Source: VRUE01 sp963730315 (GTDB taxonomy: Bacteria; Actinomycetota; Thermoleophilia; Solirubrobacterales; 70-9). Taken from it: a stretch of 64,000 nucleotides of DNA. The translations under genes and the position numbers were made by a program. The stretch is from positions 151,659 through 215,658 of the forward strand of contig CAVSRD010000006.1 in NCBI GenBank assembly GCA_963730315.1, in the 5' to 3' direction. Below, piece after piece: positions 40,123 to 49,359 of the stretch. Below the pieces are notes generated by a model, which worked only from the letters and a program-made list of their open reading frames with translations, was not told the origin of the DNA and did no database searches. The first letter of the stretch is position 1, and every line of letters starts with the position of its first letter.

Positions 40123-40995
40123 CTACGCCCTCAACGCCTTGACCGCGATCGCCGCGGTCTCGGTCGGGCTTTCGCCGACCCGCACACCCTTTGCCTCCAG
40201 GGCCTCCTTCTTCGCCTGCGCCGTCCCCGAGGAGCCGGAGATGATCGCGCCGGCATGCCCCATCTGCTTGCCGGGCGGCGCCGTGAAGCCGGCGATGTAG
40301 GCGACCACCGGCTTCGAGATCTCGGCGGCGATGAACTCGGCCGCCCGCTCCTCGGCGTCGCCGCCGATCTCGCCGACCATCACGATCAGCTCGGTCTCCG
40401 GGTCGGCCTCGAACAGCCTCAGCACGTCGATGAAGTCCGAGCCGACGATCGGGTCGCCGCCGATCCCGACGATCGAGGAGTTGCCCTCGCCCGCCTGCTT
40501 CAGCTCGTTGCCGATCTGGTAGGTCAGCGTGCCCGACTTGGAGACGACGCCGACCTTGCCCGGGTCGAAGAACTGGGCGGGGATGATGCCGACGTTGGCC
40601 TTGCCGGGCGAGAGGACGCCGGGGCAGTTCGGCCCGATCAACCGCACCCCCGCCTCCTTGGCCTTCCAGTAGGTCCTCAGCATGTCGAGCACCGGGATCC
40701 CCTCGGTGATCGCGATCACCGTGTGGACGCCGGACTCGATCGCCTCGTCGATCGCCGGCGCCGCGAAGCGGGCCGGGACGAAGATCATCGAGGTGTTGGC
40801 GCCCTCCTGCTCGACCGCCTCGCGGATCGAGTCGAACACCGGAACCCCCTCGACGTCCTGGCCGCCCTTGCCGGGCGTCACGCCTGCCGCCAGGTAGGTC
40901 CCGTAGGAGCGGTTGCGCAGCCCGTGGAAAGAGCCCTCGCGGCCGGTCAGCCCGGAGACGACCAGCCTCGTGTCGTTGTCCACCACGATGCTCAC
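40123..40995 (-). CDS. sucD: Succinyl-CoA synthetase alpha subunit
   Basis: A 290-residue CoA-ligase alpha subunit. VSGLTGREGSFH is the CoA-binding loop, GPNCPGVLSPGK the conserved family motif, and GHAGAIISGSSGTAQAKKEAL contains the active-site histidine phosphorylated during catalysis (about residue 243). With SucC it makes ATP or GTP and succinate from succinyl-CoA in the TCA cycle. It follows sucC by 40 bases that hold a copy of the dispersed repeat. GTG start. Confidence 0.95.
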   Translation of the reverse strand: MSIVVDNDTRLVVSGLTGREGSFHGLRNRSYGTYLAAGVTPGKGGQDVEGVPVFDSIREAVEQEGANTSMIFVPARFAAPAIDEAIESGVHTVIAITEGIPVLDMLRTYWKAKEAGVRLIGPNCPGVLSPGKANVGIIPAQFFDPGKVGVVSKSGTLTYQIGNELKQAGEGNSSIVGIGGDPIVGSDFIDVLRLFEADPETELIVMVGEIGGDAEERAAEFIAAEISKPVVAYIAGFTAPPGKQMGHAGAIISGSSGTAQAKKEALEAKGVRVGESPTETAAIAVKALRA

Positions 40996-41009
40996 ATCAA
41001 TTCCGCCCG

Positions 41010-41078
41010 CGTGCTCTGCTCTCGTTCGTTCGCGCTCATGATCGCCGGCTACCTCGCTCGCTCACTCCCGCGTCCGCC
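41010..41078. repeat. Dispersed GCGAGC-rich repeat, copy 2
   Basis: Minus-strand text GTGAGCGAGCGAGGTAGCC followed by GGCGATCATGAGCGCGAACG spans the end of sucC and the sucC-sucD gap. It shares the GAGCGAGCGAG core and the following CCGGCGAT-GAGCGCG block with the copy at the end of ald. It encodes the last residues of SucC (GVSERGSRRS), a tail not normal for the family. Confidence 0.5.
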
Positions 41079-42244
41079 GCGGGCGGGCGGCCGGCGATTT
41101 CGACCACCTTGCGGGCGGCGTCGAGCATGGTCTTCTCCTGGTGCAGGTTGGGCAGCTTCGCGGCGGCGAGGATCTCCAGCCCCCGCTCGGAGTTGGTTCC
41201 GTCGAGCCGCACGACCAGCGGCACCGCCAGGTCGAGCTGCCCGGAGGCCTCGACGATCCCCGTGGCGATCTCGTCGCAGCGGGTGATGCCGCCGAAGATG
41301 TTGAAGAGGATCGCGGTGACCTTCTCGTCGGAGCCGATCACGGTGAGCGCGTCGACGATCGCCTCGGCCTTGGAGCCGCCGCCGGCGTCGAGGAAGTTGG
41401 CGGGCTCGCCGCCCGCCTGCGCGACCACGTCGAGGGTCGACATGCAGAGCCCGGCGCCGTTGGCGAGGATGCCGACGTTGCCGTCGAGTTTCACGTAGAC
41501 GAGGCCCTTCTCCCGGGCCATCGCCTCCTGCGGGTCCGTGACCGACGCGGCATCGATCGCCGCGAGCTCCTCGTGGCGGTATAGGGCGTTGTTGTCAATC
41601 GTCACCTTGGCATCGAGCGCGACCACCTCGCGCCCGTTGGTGACGACCAGCGGGTTCACCTCGATCAGGCTGGCGTCCTCGGCCATCGCCACCTCGGCCA
41701 GCTTTGCCAGCGCCGCGGCGACCTCCTCGCGGACATCCTCGTCGAGGCCGGCGGCGTCGACGATCGGCCGCGCCTCAGCGGCTGCGAACGGCCGCGTCGG
41801 GTCGATGTGCTGCTTGACAAGCGCCTCGGGATCCTCCGCGGCCACCGCCTCGATGTCCATCCCGCCCTTCGCGGAGACCATCGCAAGCAGCTTCTTCTCG
41901 CCGCGGTCGAGGATCACAGAGGCGTAGTGCTCGGAGTCGATATCGGAGCCGGCCTCGACCCAGACGCGCTCGACCCTGAACGGGCCCTCGCCGCGCGGCC
42001 CGCGGATGTCCATGCCGACGATCGCCCCGGCGTGCTCGCGCGCTTGCGCGGCGTCGGCGGCGATCTTGATCCCGCCGGCCTTGCCGCGACCGCCGATCGG
42101 CACCTGCGCCTTGATCGCGCACGGGTAGCCCACCCGCTCTGCCGCGGCCACCGCCTCATCCACCGTCGCGGCCACCTCGCCCCCCGGCACGGCGATGCCG
42201 TGCGCGGCGAAAAGCTGCTTGCCCTGGTACTCGAGGAGATCCAT
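41036..42244 (-). CDS. sucC: Succinyl-CoA synthetase beta subunit
   Basis: A 402-residue ATP-grasp ligase. MDLLEYQGKQLFAAHGIAVP is the family N-terminus, IKAQVPIGGRGKAGGIK the nucleotide-binding lysine region, LIEVNPLVVT holds a metal ligand, and ILFNIFGGITRCDEIA and VRLDGTNSERG are the succinate-side motifs. It works as the beta half of the SucCD complex. The C-terminal dozen residues (SERGSRRS) come from a dispersed repeat and extend the family end slightly. Confidence 0.95.
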   Translation of the reverse strand: MDLLEYQGKQLFAAHGIAVPGGEVAATVDEAVAAAERVGYPCAIKAQVPIGGRGKAGGIKIAADAAQAREHAGAIVGMDIRGPRGEGPFRVERVWVEAGSDIDSEHYASVILDRGEKKLLAMVSAKGGMDIEAVAAEDPEALVKQHIDPTRPFAAAEARPIVDAAGLDEDVREEVAAALAKLAEVAMAEDASLIEVNPLVVTNGREVVALDAKVTIDNNALYRHEELAAIDAASVTDPQEAMAREKGLVYVKLDGNVGILANGAGLCMSTLDVVAQAGGEPANFLDAGGGSKAEAIVDALTVIGSDEKVTAILFNIFGGITRCDEIATGIVEASGQLDLAVPLVVRLDGTNSERGLEILAAAKLPNLHQEKTMLDAARKVVEIAGRPPAADAGVSERGSRRS

Positions 42245-42372
42245 GTCGATTCGCGCCCGGCCGGGGCGGGCGGCAGCCTATCCGAGATCGCCGGCACGAC
42301 GCTGCGAGGCGGCGCCGTGACATAAGATGCCGCGCCCGTGAGCATGAGCAAGTCCCGCATCGAAATCTGACG

Positions 42373-42393
42373 GCTTCGCGGGTCTTGCGAAGC
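42373..42393. other. Perfect 7-base inverted repeat upstream of HAD gene
   Basis: GCTTCGC (42373-42379) and GCGAAGC (42387-42393) flank a 7-base loop, 14 bases before the ATG at 42408. A TAAGAT -10-like hexamer lies at 42323-42328. The hairpin could be part of a short leader; no known riboswitch is recognised. Confidence 0.35.
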
Positions 42394-42407
42394 GAACCCT
42401 CTGCGTG

Positions 42408-43091
42408 ATGTCTCTTCCCACCCTCAAATCCATCAAATGGGTGACCACCGACTGCTACGGCACCCTGATCGACTGGGAGAGGGGAATCGTCGAGGCGTGC
42501 AGGAAAGAGGCCAAGAAGGACGGCTTCAGCTTCGATGAGGGGCCGTTCCTGGCCCGCTTCCTGGAGGTGCAGGCCGAGATCATGGCCGGCTCCTACGAAC
42601 TGTACGCGGAGGTGCTGCGCCGCACGATCGTCAAAGTCGCCCGCGAGGTCGGCTGGGAGATCGAGCCCTCGCGCGCCCAGTTCCTACCGGACAGCGTCGC
42701 CTACTGGCTCCCCTTCCGCGAGGCCAACGCGGCGATGGACCGGCTCGCCAAACGCTACGAGGTCGGCATCGTCTCCAACATCGACGACAAACTGCTCGGC
42801 ATCTCGCGCCGCCACCTGCGGACCGAACTCGATCTCGTCGTCACCGCCCAGCAGGTGCGCAGCTACAAGCCCGATCCGGTCCACTTCAAAGAGTCCGCGC
42901 GGCGGATCGGCGGGAAAAAAGGCTGGGTCCACATCGCTTCCGGGTACGAGACCGACGTCGTGCCGCTGCTGAAGATGAAGGTCCCGGTGATCTGGGTCAA
43001 CCGCCACAACGAGAAGCTCGACGGGCGCAAAGCGCCCGGCGCCACGGTGAAGAACTTCCGCGCGGCGGCGAAAAAGCTCGGCGCGTCCTGA
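42408..43091 (+). CDS. HAD-superfamily hydrolase, haloacid dehalogenase type II-like
   Basis: A 227-residue HAD protein. TTDCYGTLIDWERG carries nucleophile Asp (motif I) and the second residue is Cys-Tyr rather than Asp at +2, as in haloacid dehalogenases that work without the phosphatase aspartate. VGIVSNIDD is motif II, SYKPDPVHFKESA has the motif III lysine, and HIASGYETDV is motif IV. The L-2-haloacid dehalogenase family is the closest fit, but the substrate is not proven. ATG at 42408 is used; a GTG sits immediately upstream at 42405. Confidence 0.78.
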   Translation: MSLPTLKSIKWVTTDCYGTLIDWERGIVEACRKEAKKDGFSFDEGPFLARFLEVQAEIMAGSYELYAEVLRRTIVKVAREVGWEIEPSRAQFLPDSVAYWLPFREANAAMDRLAKRYEVGIVSNIDDKLLGISRRHLRTELDLVVTAQQVRSYKPDPVHFKESARRIGGKKGWVHIASGYETDVVPLLKMKVPVIWVNRHNEKLDGRKAPGATVKNFRAAAKKLGAS

Positions 43092-43188
43092 GCCCGCTGC
43101 AGCCCGTCCTGGGCATTTTCTAGCGTTTCGCAACTTCGCCGCGACGCCTGGTTTCGAACCCTGTAGGTCGCCCGGCGCACCGGATTGG

Positions 43189-45006
43189 ATGGATCTAACG
43201 AGCGACACCCGGCTTTATCTTCGCCCCCGGCTGCGAGCCGCAGCGGGGCTGCTCGTGCTGCTCTGCGGGCTGGCGCTGGGTACCGGGCAGGCGCACGGCG
43301 CGGCGAGCGGCGCAGAACGCCCCAGCTTCGTCGTGATCCAGACCGACGACGAGACGCTCGACGGGCTCTACGCCAGCTTCAGCGCCTACCTCGGCGCGCC
43401 GGAAACGCGGGCAATGCCGAACACGCTCGACCTGATCGCCAAACGCGGCATGACCTTCAACCGCTACTACGTCTCCTACCCGCTCTGCTGCCCCTCGCGG
43501 GTCACCCTGCTGACCGGCCGCTACGCGCACAACCACAACGTGCGCGGCAACGTCCCGCCCGAAGGGGGCTACACCGGCTTCTCGGTCCGCAACGCGTTCA
43601 GCCACAACATCGCGACCTGGCTGCAGGGGGCGGGATACCGGACGATCCACATCGGCAAGTTCCTCAACGGCTACGGCGACGAACCGTTCGACAACGGCAC
43701 CACGGTGCCGCCCGGCTGGAGCGCCTGGCACACCGTCCTCAAGGCCGACACCAACCACTACTACTACGGCTACCGGCTCAACAACAACGGCGTGATCTCG
43801 CCGCCCTACGGCGACTCGGGAAGCTGGGTGACGCGAGAATACGGCGCCCGCGACGACCCCGGCTGCCCGTTCGCGCCGCTCAACGGACAGCCCTGCCTCT
43901 ACCAGACCGACGTCTTCAACACGATGACGACGCAGGAGATCGAAGGCACCCCGCCGACCAAGCCCTTCTACCTGCAGCTCGACTACACCGCCCCGCACGG
44001 CGACTTCCGCCGCCCGGCCGGCCCGGAGCCGCCGCCGCGCTACTACGACTGGTTCTGGGGGGCGAAGGTGCCGCACGACCGCTCCGAAGGGCTGAACGAG
44101 GGGAACGCCAACGACAAGCCGAGCTTCATCCGCAACGCGCCCTACCTGACCGGGAGCGAATTGCGCACCTATCGCGTCTACTGGGAGAAGCAGCTGGAGG
44201 CGCTGCGCGCGATCGACGACGGAGTCAAGGAGATAGTCGGGACGCTCGCCAAGATTGGCCGCCTCCAGAACACGTACATCATCTTCACCTCCGACAACGG
44301 CTTCTTCTTCGGCGAGCACCGCATCGCGGGCGGCAAGTTCCTCGCCTACGAGCCGTCGACCCACCTTCCGCTGCTGATCCGGGGACCGGGGATCGCCCCG
44401 GGCAGCTCGACCGGCGAGCTGGCGGCGAACATCGACATCGCCCCGACCGTGCTCGAACTGGCCGGCGTCAAAGCGGACATGAGCATCGACGGTCGCTCCC
44501 TGGTTCCCTTCCTCCAGGACCCCGAACTGCGTACCCGCCAGCCGATCCTCTTCGAGTCCTTCGTCCAGACCAACGACGTCGAAGAGAACGGCGGCGGTCC
44601 GGCGGCGGCGCCGACAACCTCGGCCAGCGGCACCACGGGCGGCGGCGCGAGCGTCAACGCGCGCAGCCGATCGGCGAACGCCTCGATCGTCGCCCCTCCC
44701 AAGGACTATGAGGGGATCCGCCTCGGCCCCTACAAGTACATCGCCTGGCCCACCGGGGAGAAGGAGCTCTACGACATCACCAAAGACCCGAACGAGCTCA
44801 ACAACCTCGTCAAGATCCCGAACTTCTTCCCGGTCCGCAACTTCCTCGACCGCGAAATGCGGCGACTAGAGGAATGCTCCGGCAAGAACTGCCAGCAGGC
44901 GGCGTCGGAAATACCGCTGACCCGCAAGGAACGGCAGCGCGAGCTGGCCAAGCGGAAGAAGGAACAGCGGGAACGCGAAAGGGAAAAGGGCAAGAAGGGG
45001 AAGTAG
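43189..45006 (+). CDS. Secreted type I sulfatase
   Basis: A 605-residue exported sulfatase. A signal peptide (about residues 1-38, LLVLLCGLALGTGQAHG) is followed by the metal-binding IQTDDETLDG and the maturation motif C100-CPSR104 (C-x-P-x-R), where Cys100 would become formylglycine. Later ligands lie in HIGKFLNGYG, TSDNGFFFGEHR and GGKFLAYEPSTHLPLLIRGPG. It hydrolyses sulfate esters outside the cytoplasm, substrate unknown. The final 25 residues are a highly charged Lys/Arg/Glu tail. No formylglycine-generating enzyme is encoded in the window. It converges with the carboxylase gene. Confidence 0.9.
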   Translation: MDLTSDTRLYLRPRLRAAAGLLVLLCGLALGTGQAHGAASGAERPSFVVIQTDDETLDGLYASFSAYLGAPETRAMPNTLDLIAKRGMTFNRYYVSYPLCCPSRVTLLTGRYAHNHNVRGNVPPEGGYTGFSVRNAFSHNIATWLQGAGYRTIHIGKFLNGYGDEPFDNGTTVPPGWSAWHTVLKADTNHYYYGYRLNNNGVISPPYGDSGSWVTREYGARDDPGCPFAPLNGQPCLYQTDVFNTMTTQEIEGTPPTKPFYLQLDYTAPHGDFRRPAGPEPPPRYYDWFWGAKVPHDRSEGLNEGNANDKPSFIRNAPYLTGSELRTYRVYWEKQLEALRAIDDGVKEIVGTLAKIGRLQNTYIIFTSDNGFFFGEHRIAGGKFLAYEPSTHLPLLIRGPGIAPGSSTGELAANIDIAPTVLELAGVKADMSIDGRSLVPFLQDPELRTRQPILFESFVQTNDVEENGGGPAAAPTTSASGTTGGGASVNARSRSANASIVAPPKDYEGIRLGPYKYIAWPTGEKELYDITKDPNELNNLVKIPNFFPVRNFLDREMRRLEECSGKNCQQAASEIPLTRKERQRELAKRKKEQREREREKGKKGK

Positions 45007-45018
45007 GGGCGGCAGTCC

Positions 45019-46776
45019 CTACTCGATCACCGCGAGCACGTCCCCGCTCGAGACCGCCGCCCCTTCGGAGACGTTGAGGGCGGCGATCTTGCCGGAGCGG
45101 TGCGCGGCGATCTCGTTCTCCATCTTCATCGCCTCGATCACGCAGACCAGGTCGCCCTTTTCGATCGTCGCGCCCTGCTCCACCGCCACCTTGAGCACCG
45201 TGCCCTGCAGCGGCGAGGAGAGCGCCTCGCTCGAGCCGCCGCCGCCGCCGGAGGCTTTGCGTTCGCGCTTCGGGGGGCGCTTGCCCGCGGCGGGCGCAGC
45301 AGCCGCCGCGGCGACCGCCTCGCCGATCACCTTGACCTCGAACAGCTTGCCGGAGACCTCGACCTTGTAGTCGCGGGCGACCGTCTCGGCGGCCTCGACG
45401 GCCTCGGGCGTCGCCACGGCCTCGGGCGCCGTCGCCTTCAGCCACTTGCGGTCTTCGGTCAGGTCGCGGCAGGTCTCGCCCCTCGCCCACTGCTCGGTGT
45501 CGAGAATCGCGCTGTGGAAGGGGATCAGGGTGGTGAGGCCGCCGACCTCGTACTCGCCCAGCGCCCGCAGCATGCGTCGCGTCGCGTGCTCGCGGTCGAC
45601 GTCCCAGACGATCAGCTTGGCGACCATCGGGTCGTACATCGGCGTCACCTCGGAGCCCGCCTCGACCCCGGAGTCGACCCGCACGCCCGGTCCGGCCGGC
45701 TCGCGGTAGGAGGCGATCGCCCCGGGCGCCGGGGCGAAGTTCTTCTCGGCCGCCTCGGCGTTGATCCGGCACTCGATCGCGTGGCCGCGCAGCTCCACGT
45801 CCTCCTGGGAGAGGGAGAGCGCCTCGCCGGCCGCGACGAGGATCTGCTCGCGGACGATGTCGATCCCGGTGACCATCTCGGTTACGCAGTGCTCCACCTG
45901 GACCCGCGTGTTCATCTCGAGGAAGAAGTATTCCTCGCCGACCTGCAGCCCCTCGACCGTGCCGGCCGAGCGGTAGCCGACCGCCGCGGCGGCTTCGGTC
46001 GCGATCGCGCCGATCCGCTCCCGCATCTTCGCGTCGACGTGCGGGCCGGGCGCCTCCTCGATCAGCTTCTGGTGGCGACGCTGGATCGAGCAGTCGCGCT
46101 CGCCGAGGTGGATGACGTTGCCGTGCGAGTCGGCAAGCACCTGCACCTCAACGTGGCGCGGATCCTCGAGGTAGCTCTCGATGTAGACGCGCGAGTCGGA
46201 GAAGAACTTCTCTCCCTCGCGCGCCGCCCCTTCGAACGCCTCCTGTAGGTCGTCGGGGCCGCTCGCCACCCGGAAGCCCTTGCCGCCGCCACCGCCAGCC
46301 GCCTTGCAGGCGACCGGGAAGCCGGCGTCCTCGGCCTGCCGGCGCGCCTCGTCGAGATCCTTGGCCGGCGCGGTGGCGCCGGGGACGATCGGCACGCCGG
46401 CCTCGGCCATGATCTCCCGTGCCCGCGTCTTCGAGCCCATCGCCTCGATCGCCTCGGCGGGGGGGCCGATGAAGGTCAGTCCGCCCTCGGCGCAGGCGCG
46501 GGCGAAGTCGGCGTTCTCGGCGAGGAAGCCGTAGCCGGGATGGATCGCCTCGGCGCCGGCCCCCTTCGCGGTGTCGATGATCTTCAGGATGTCCAGGTAA
46601 CTCTCGGCCGGGGTCGCCGGGCCGAGCAGGAATGCCTCGTCGGCCTCGCGTACGTGTGGCGCGTCGCGGTCGATCTCCGAGTAGACCGCGACCGAGCCGA
46701 TCCCCATCTCCTTCAGGGTCCGCGCGATCCGGATCGCGATCTCGCCGCGGTTGGCTATCAGCACCTTCTCGAACAC
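45019..46776 (-). CDS. accA: Acyl-CoA carboxylase alpha subunit (biotin carboxylase plus biotin carrier)
   Basis: A 585-residue two-domain protein. Biotin carboxylase spans residues 1-450: VLIANRGEIAIRI, the glycine-rich ATP loop KAAGGGGGKGF, HPGYGFLAEN, and catalytic EMNTRVQVEH. After an Ala/Pro/Gly-rich linker, the carrier domain ends with IEAMKMENEIAAH, where the lysine is biotinylated. This is the alpha chain of actinobacterial acetyl/propionyl-CoA carboxylases; the beta chain is not in the window. GTG start; a TATAGA-like hexamer lies upstream, so the leader is short. It diverges from the PHP gene. Confidence 0.92.
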   Translation of the reverse strand: MFEKVLIANRGEIAIRIARTLKEMGIGSVAVYSEIDRDAPHVREADEAFLLGPATPAESYLDILKIIDTAKGAGAEAIHPGYGFLAENADFARACAEGGLTFIGPPAEAIEAMGSKTRAREIMAEAGVPIVPGATAPAKDLDEARRQAEDAGFPVACKAAGGGGGKGFRVASGPDDLQEAFEGAAREGEKFFSDSRVYIESYLEDPRHVEVQVLADSHGNVIHLGERDCSIQRRHQKLIEEAPGPHVDAKMRERIGAIATEAAAAVGYRSAGTVEGLQVGEEYFFLEMNTRVQVEHCVTEMVTGIDIVREQILVAAGEALSLSQEDVELRGHAIECRINAEAAEKNFAPAPGAIASYREPAGPGVRVDSGVEAGSEVTPMYDPMVAKLIVWDVDREHATRRMLRALGEYEVGGLTTLIPFHSAILDTEQWARGETCRDLTEDRKWLKATAPEAVATPEAVEAAETVARDYKVEVSGKLFEVKVIGEAVAAAAAAPAAGKRPPKRERKASGGGGGSSEALSSPLQGTVLKVAVEQGATIEKGDLVCVIEAMKMENEIAAHRSGKIAALNVSEGAAVSSGDVLAVIE

Positions 46777-46851
46777 GGACGCGGCACTCTATAAATGCGC
46801 TCGGCCGCGGGTCCTGTCGTCGGAGGGAGGGGACGATTAGGGTCCGCCGCA

Positions 46852-47661
46852 ATGCTGATCGAGCTGCAGAGCCATTCGACCGTCTCGGACGGGCAGTTGG
46901 CGCCGGCCGATGTGGTGGCTGAAGCTGCTGCCGCCGGGGTCACGACGCTGGCGCTGACCGATCACGATGCGATTGCGGGGGTTGCGGAGGCGGCGGAGGC
47001 GGCGGCGCGGGTCGGGATCGACCTGGTGCCGGCGATCGAGATGTCGTGCGTGCACGAGTACGCGGAAGACCTGCACGTCTGCGGGTACTGGGTCGACCTG
47101 GGGACGATCGCCCCGGCCTGCGAGCGGGCCCAGCACGAGCGGGTCGCGCGGGCCGGGGAGATCGTCGAGAGGCTGCGGGCAGAGGGGTTCGAGCTGCATC
47201 TGGAGGACGCGGTGCGCGAGGCGGGCGACGCGCTCTCGATCGGGAGGCCTCACATCGCGCGGGCGGCGGGGGCGACCGGGGACCTGGGCCCGTTCTTCGA
47301 GCAGTACCTGGTGCCCGGGGCGAAGGCGTTCGTGCCGCGCCGCTGGCCTACCGCCGAGCAGGCGGTCGAGGCGATCCACGAGGCGGGCGGCTTCGCCGTC
47401 GTCGCTCACCCCTACTGGGACATCTCCGACCCGTCCGAGGTCGACGAGCTGATCCGCGCCCTCGACGTCGACGGGGTCGAGACCTTCTACCCGACCCACT
47501 CCGAGGAGCAGACCGCCCACCTCCTCGAGCTGTGCGACGAGCTAAACCTCATCGCCACCGCCTCGTCGGACTATCACGGTCCGACCCACAAGACCTTCGC
47601 ACGCTTCGGCGCCTACGACACCTACGGCCTTGCCGAGCCGCAGGTGCCGTCGAGGCCCTGA
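46852..47661 (+). CDS. PHP-domain metal-dependent phosphoesterase
   Basis: A 269-residue PHP-family protein. ELQSHSTVSDGQL, LALTDHDAIAG and VPAIEMSCVHE provide the first metal ligands, HLCGYW-like LHVCGYWVD the next, and VVAHPYW and ASSDYHGPTH the C-terminal ones. Relatives hydrolyse nucleoside 3',5'-bisphosphates (RNase AM/TrpH type) or other phosphoesters. ATG 46852 is used because the conserved strand starts at once. Its stop codon touches the cysC stop with no base between. Confidence 0.82.
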   Translation: MLIELQSHSTVSDGQLAPADVVAEAAAAGVTTLALTDHDAIAGVAEAAEAAARVGIDLVPAIEMSCVHEYAEDLHVCGYWVDLGTIAPACERAQHERVARAGEIVERLRAEGFELHLEDAVREAGDALSIGRPHIARAAGATGDLGPFFEQYLVPGAKAFVPRRWPTAEQAVEAIHEAGGFAVVAHPYWDISDPSEVDELIRALDVDGVETFYPTHSEEQTAHLLELCDELNLIATASSDYHGPTHKTFARFGAYDTYGLAEPQVPSRP

Positions 47662-48219
47662 CTACGCGGAAGCCGCGGCGTGCGCCGGGACCAGGTCGCG
47701 CGACTCGAGGTACTCGAGCAGCTTCTGCGCCGACTCCTCGGCCGTTTCCGCTTCGGTGTCGCAGACGATCTCGGGGTTGTCGGGCGCCTCGTAGGGATCC
47801 GACACGCCGGTGAATTCCTTGATCTCCCCGGAGAAGGCTTTGGCGTAGAGGCCCTTGACGTCGCGCTCGGCGCAGGTGTCGACCGACGCCTTCACGTAGA
47901 CCTCGATGAAGCGCTCGCCCATCAGCTCCCGCGCCTCGGCGCGGATCTCCGCGTAGGGCGAGATCGCCGCGGTGATCGTCGGCACGCCGTTGCGGCTCAG
48001 CAGGTCGGCGACGAAGGCGATGCGGCGGATGTTCGTGTCGCGGTCCTCTTTCGAGAAGCCGAGCCCCTTGGAGAGGTTTTCGCGCACGATGTCGCCGTCG
48101 AGGATCTCCAGCTTCGAGCCGCGCTCGCGCAGGTGGCCCTCGAGCAGCCTCGAGATCGTCGTCTTGCCCGCCCCGGAGAGCCCGGTGAACCAGAGGGTGA
48201 ATCCCTTCTCTACGGCCAT
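47662..48219 (-). CDS. cysC: Adenylylsulfate (APS) kinase
   Basis: A 185-residue kinase making PAPS from APS and ATP. GLSGAGKTT (residues 13-21) is the P-loop, ILDGDIVRENLSKGLGFSKEDRDTNIRR is the APS-binding segment, and VYVKASVDTCAERDVKGLYAKA the lid region. It follows sat by 7 bases. Since the reductase in the cluster has the iron-sulfur cysteines of APS-type enzymes, PAPS may be intended mainly for sulfation rather than reduction. Confidence 0.93.
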   Translation of the reverse strand: MAVEKGFTLWFTGLSGAGKTTISRLLEGHLRERGSKLEILDGDIVRENLSKGLGFSKEDRDTNIRRIAFVADLLSRNGVPTITAAISPYAEIRAEARELMGERFIEVYVKASVDTCAERDVKGLYAKAFSGEIKEFTGVSDPYEAPDNPEIVCDTEAETAEESAQKLLEYLESRDLVPAHAAASA

Positions 48220-48226
48220 GCTTGTC

Positions 48227-49303
48227 CTAGTCCTCCTTGTAGGCGTCGATCAGGATGTCGGCCACCTCGGCGCGGGAGAACTCGTGCGGCGGCCTTTCGC
48301 CGTTGCCGAGCATCTCGCGGACTTTGGTGCCGCTGAGGAACACGTGCGCTTCGGAGTCGTGCGGGCAGGTCTTGCCCGACGCCATCCCCTCGCACTCGTT
48401 GCACCAGAAGCTGTGCTCGAAGAAGAGCGGTTCGATCCCCAGCTCCTCGGTGTCGACCTGCTCGAAGATCTTCTGCGCGTCGTAGGTGCCGTAGTAGTCG
48501 CCGACGCCGGCGTGGTCGCGACCGACGATGAAATGGGTGGCGCCGTAGTTGCGGCGGGCGATCGCGTGGAGGATCGCCTCGCGCGGCCCGGCGTAGTGCA
48601 TCTTCGAAGGGAAGACGCCGAGGATCACGCGACCGGGGGGGTAGTAGTTCTCCATCAGCACCTCGTAGCAGCGCATCCGCACGTCAGCGGGGATGTCGCC
48701 GGCCTTGGTCTTGCCGATCAGCGGGTGGATGAAGAGGCCGTCGGTCGTCTCCAGCGCAGCCTTGGTCAGGTACTCGTGGGCGCGGTGGATCGGGTTGCGG
48801 GTCTGGAAGGCGACGACCCGCTTCCAGCCGCGCTCGGCGAAAGCCTTGCGCGACTCCTCCGGCGTCAGGTAGCGGCGCATGAAGGCGTCCTCGTGGTCGG
48901 GCAGCGCGTCGGCCTCGATCGGGCCGGCGAGGCAGCGCGCCCCCTCCTCGTATATCGCCGCTACGCCGGGATGGCCCTCGTCGGTCGTGCCGTAGACCTG
49001 CTCGGCCTCCCGCTTGACGTCGCGCTCGAAGACCTCCTCCACGGTGAGCCGGCCGAGCGGCTTGCCTTCGTCGCTGCTCAGCGAGACGACGTCGCCGACC
49101 GCGCAGTCGAGGTCGCTGGCCAGGGTGATCGGGATCGGCCAGTACTCGCCTCCCGCGGTTCGCATCTCGGTGCAGACCCGCTCCCAGTCGGCGGCGTTCT
49201 GGAAGCCGCTCAGCGGCGCGAAGCCGCCGTTGGCGATCATCTCGAAGTCGGCCGTGTGGCGCTCGGAGAGGGTCAGGGAAAGCTCAGTCATCGTGTCGCT
49301 CAT
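48227..49303 (-). CDS. sat: ATP sulfurylase (sulfate adenylyltransferase), single-chain type
   Basis: A 358-residue enzyme making APS from sulfate and ATP. QTRNPIHRAHEYL is the nucleotide-binding motif I, GRDHAGVGDYYG motif II, and FLSGTKVREML closes the active site. This is the homodimeric Sat type rather than CysDN. A pair of cysteines in WCNECEG with CPHD may bind a metal, as in several bacterial Sat proteins. The gene lies 56 bases after cysH and 7 before cysC. ATG 49303 used, with ATG 49291 as an alternative. Confidence 0.95.
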   Translation of the reverse strand: MSDTMTELSLTLSERHTADFEMIANGGFAPLSGFQNAADWERVCTEMRTAGGEYWPIPITLASDLDCAVGDVVSLSSDEGKPLGRLTVEEVFERDVKREAEQVYGTTDEGHPGVAAIYEEGARCLAGPIEADALPDHEDAFMRRYLTPEESRKAFAERGWKRVVAFQTRNPIHRAHEYLTKAALETTDGLFIHPLIGKTKAGDIPADVRMRCYEVLMENYYPPGRVILGVFPSKMHYAGPREAILHAIARRNYGATHFIVGRDHAGVGDYYGTYDAQKIFEQVDTEELGIEPLFFEHSFWCNECEGMASGKTCPHDSEAHVFLSGTKVREMLGNGERPPHEFSRAEVADILIDAYKED

Positions 49304-49359
49304 GCGGAAGTCTCACCAATCGGTAGCGGAATGGGTGTCGAGGGTGCCTCTGCGCGCCG

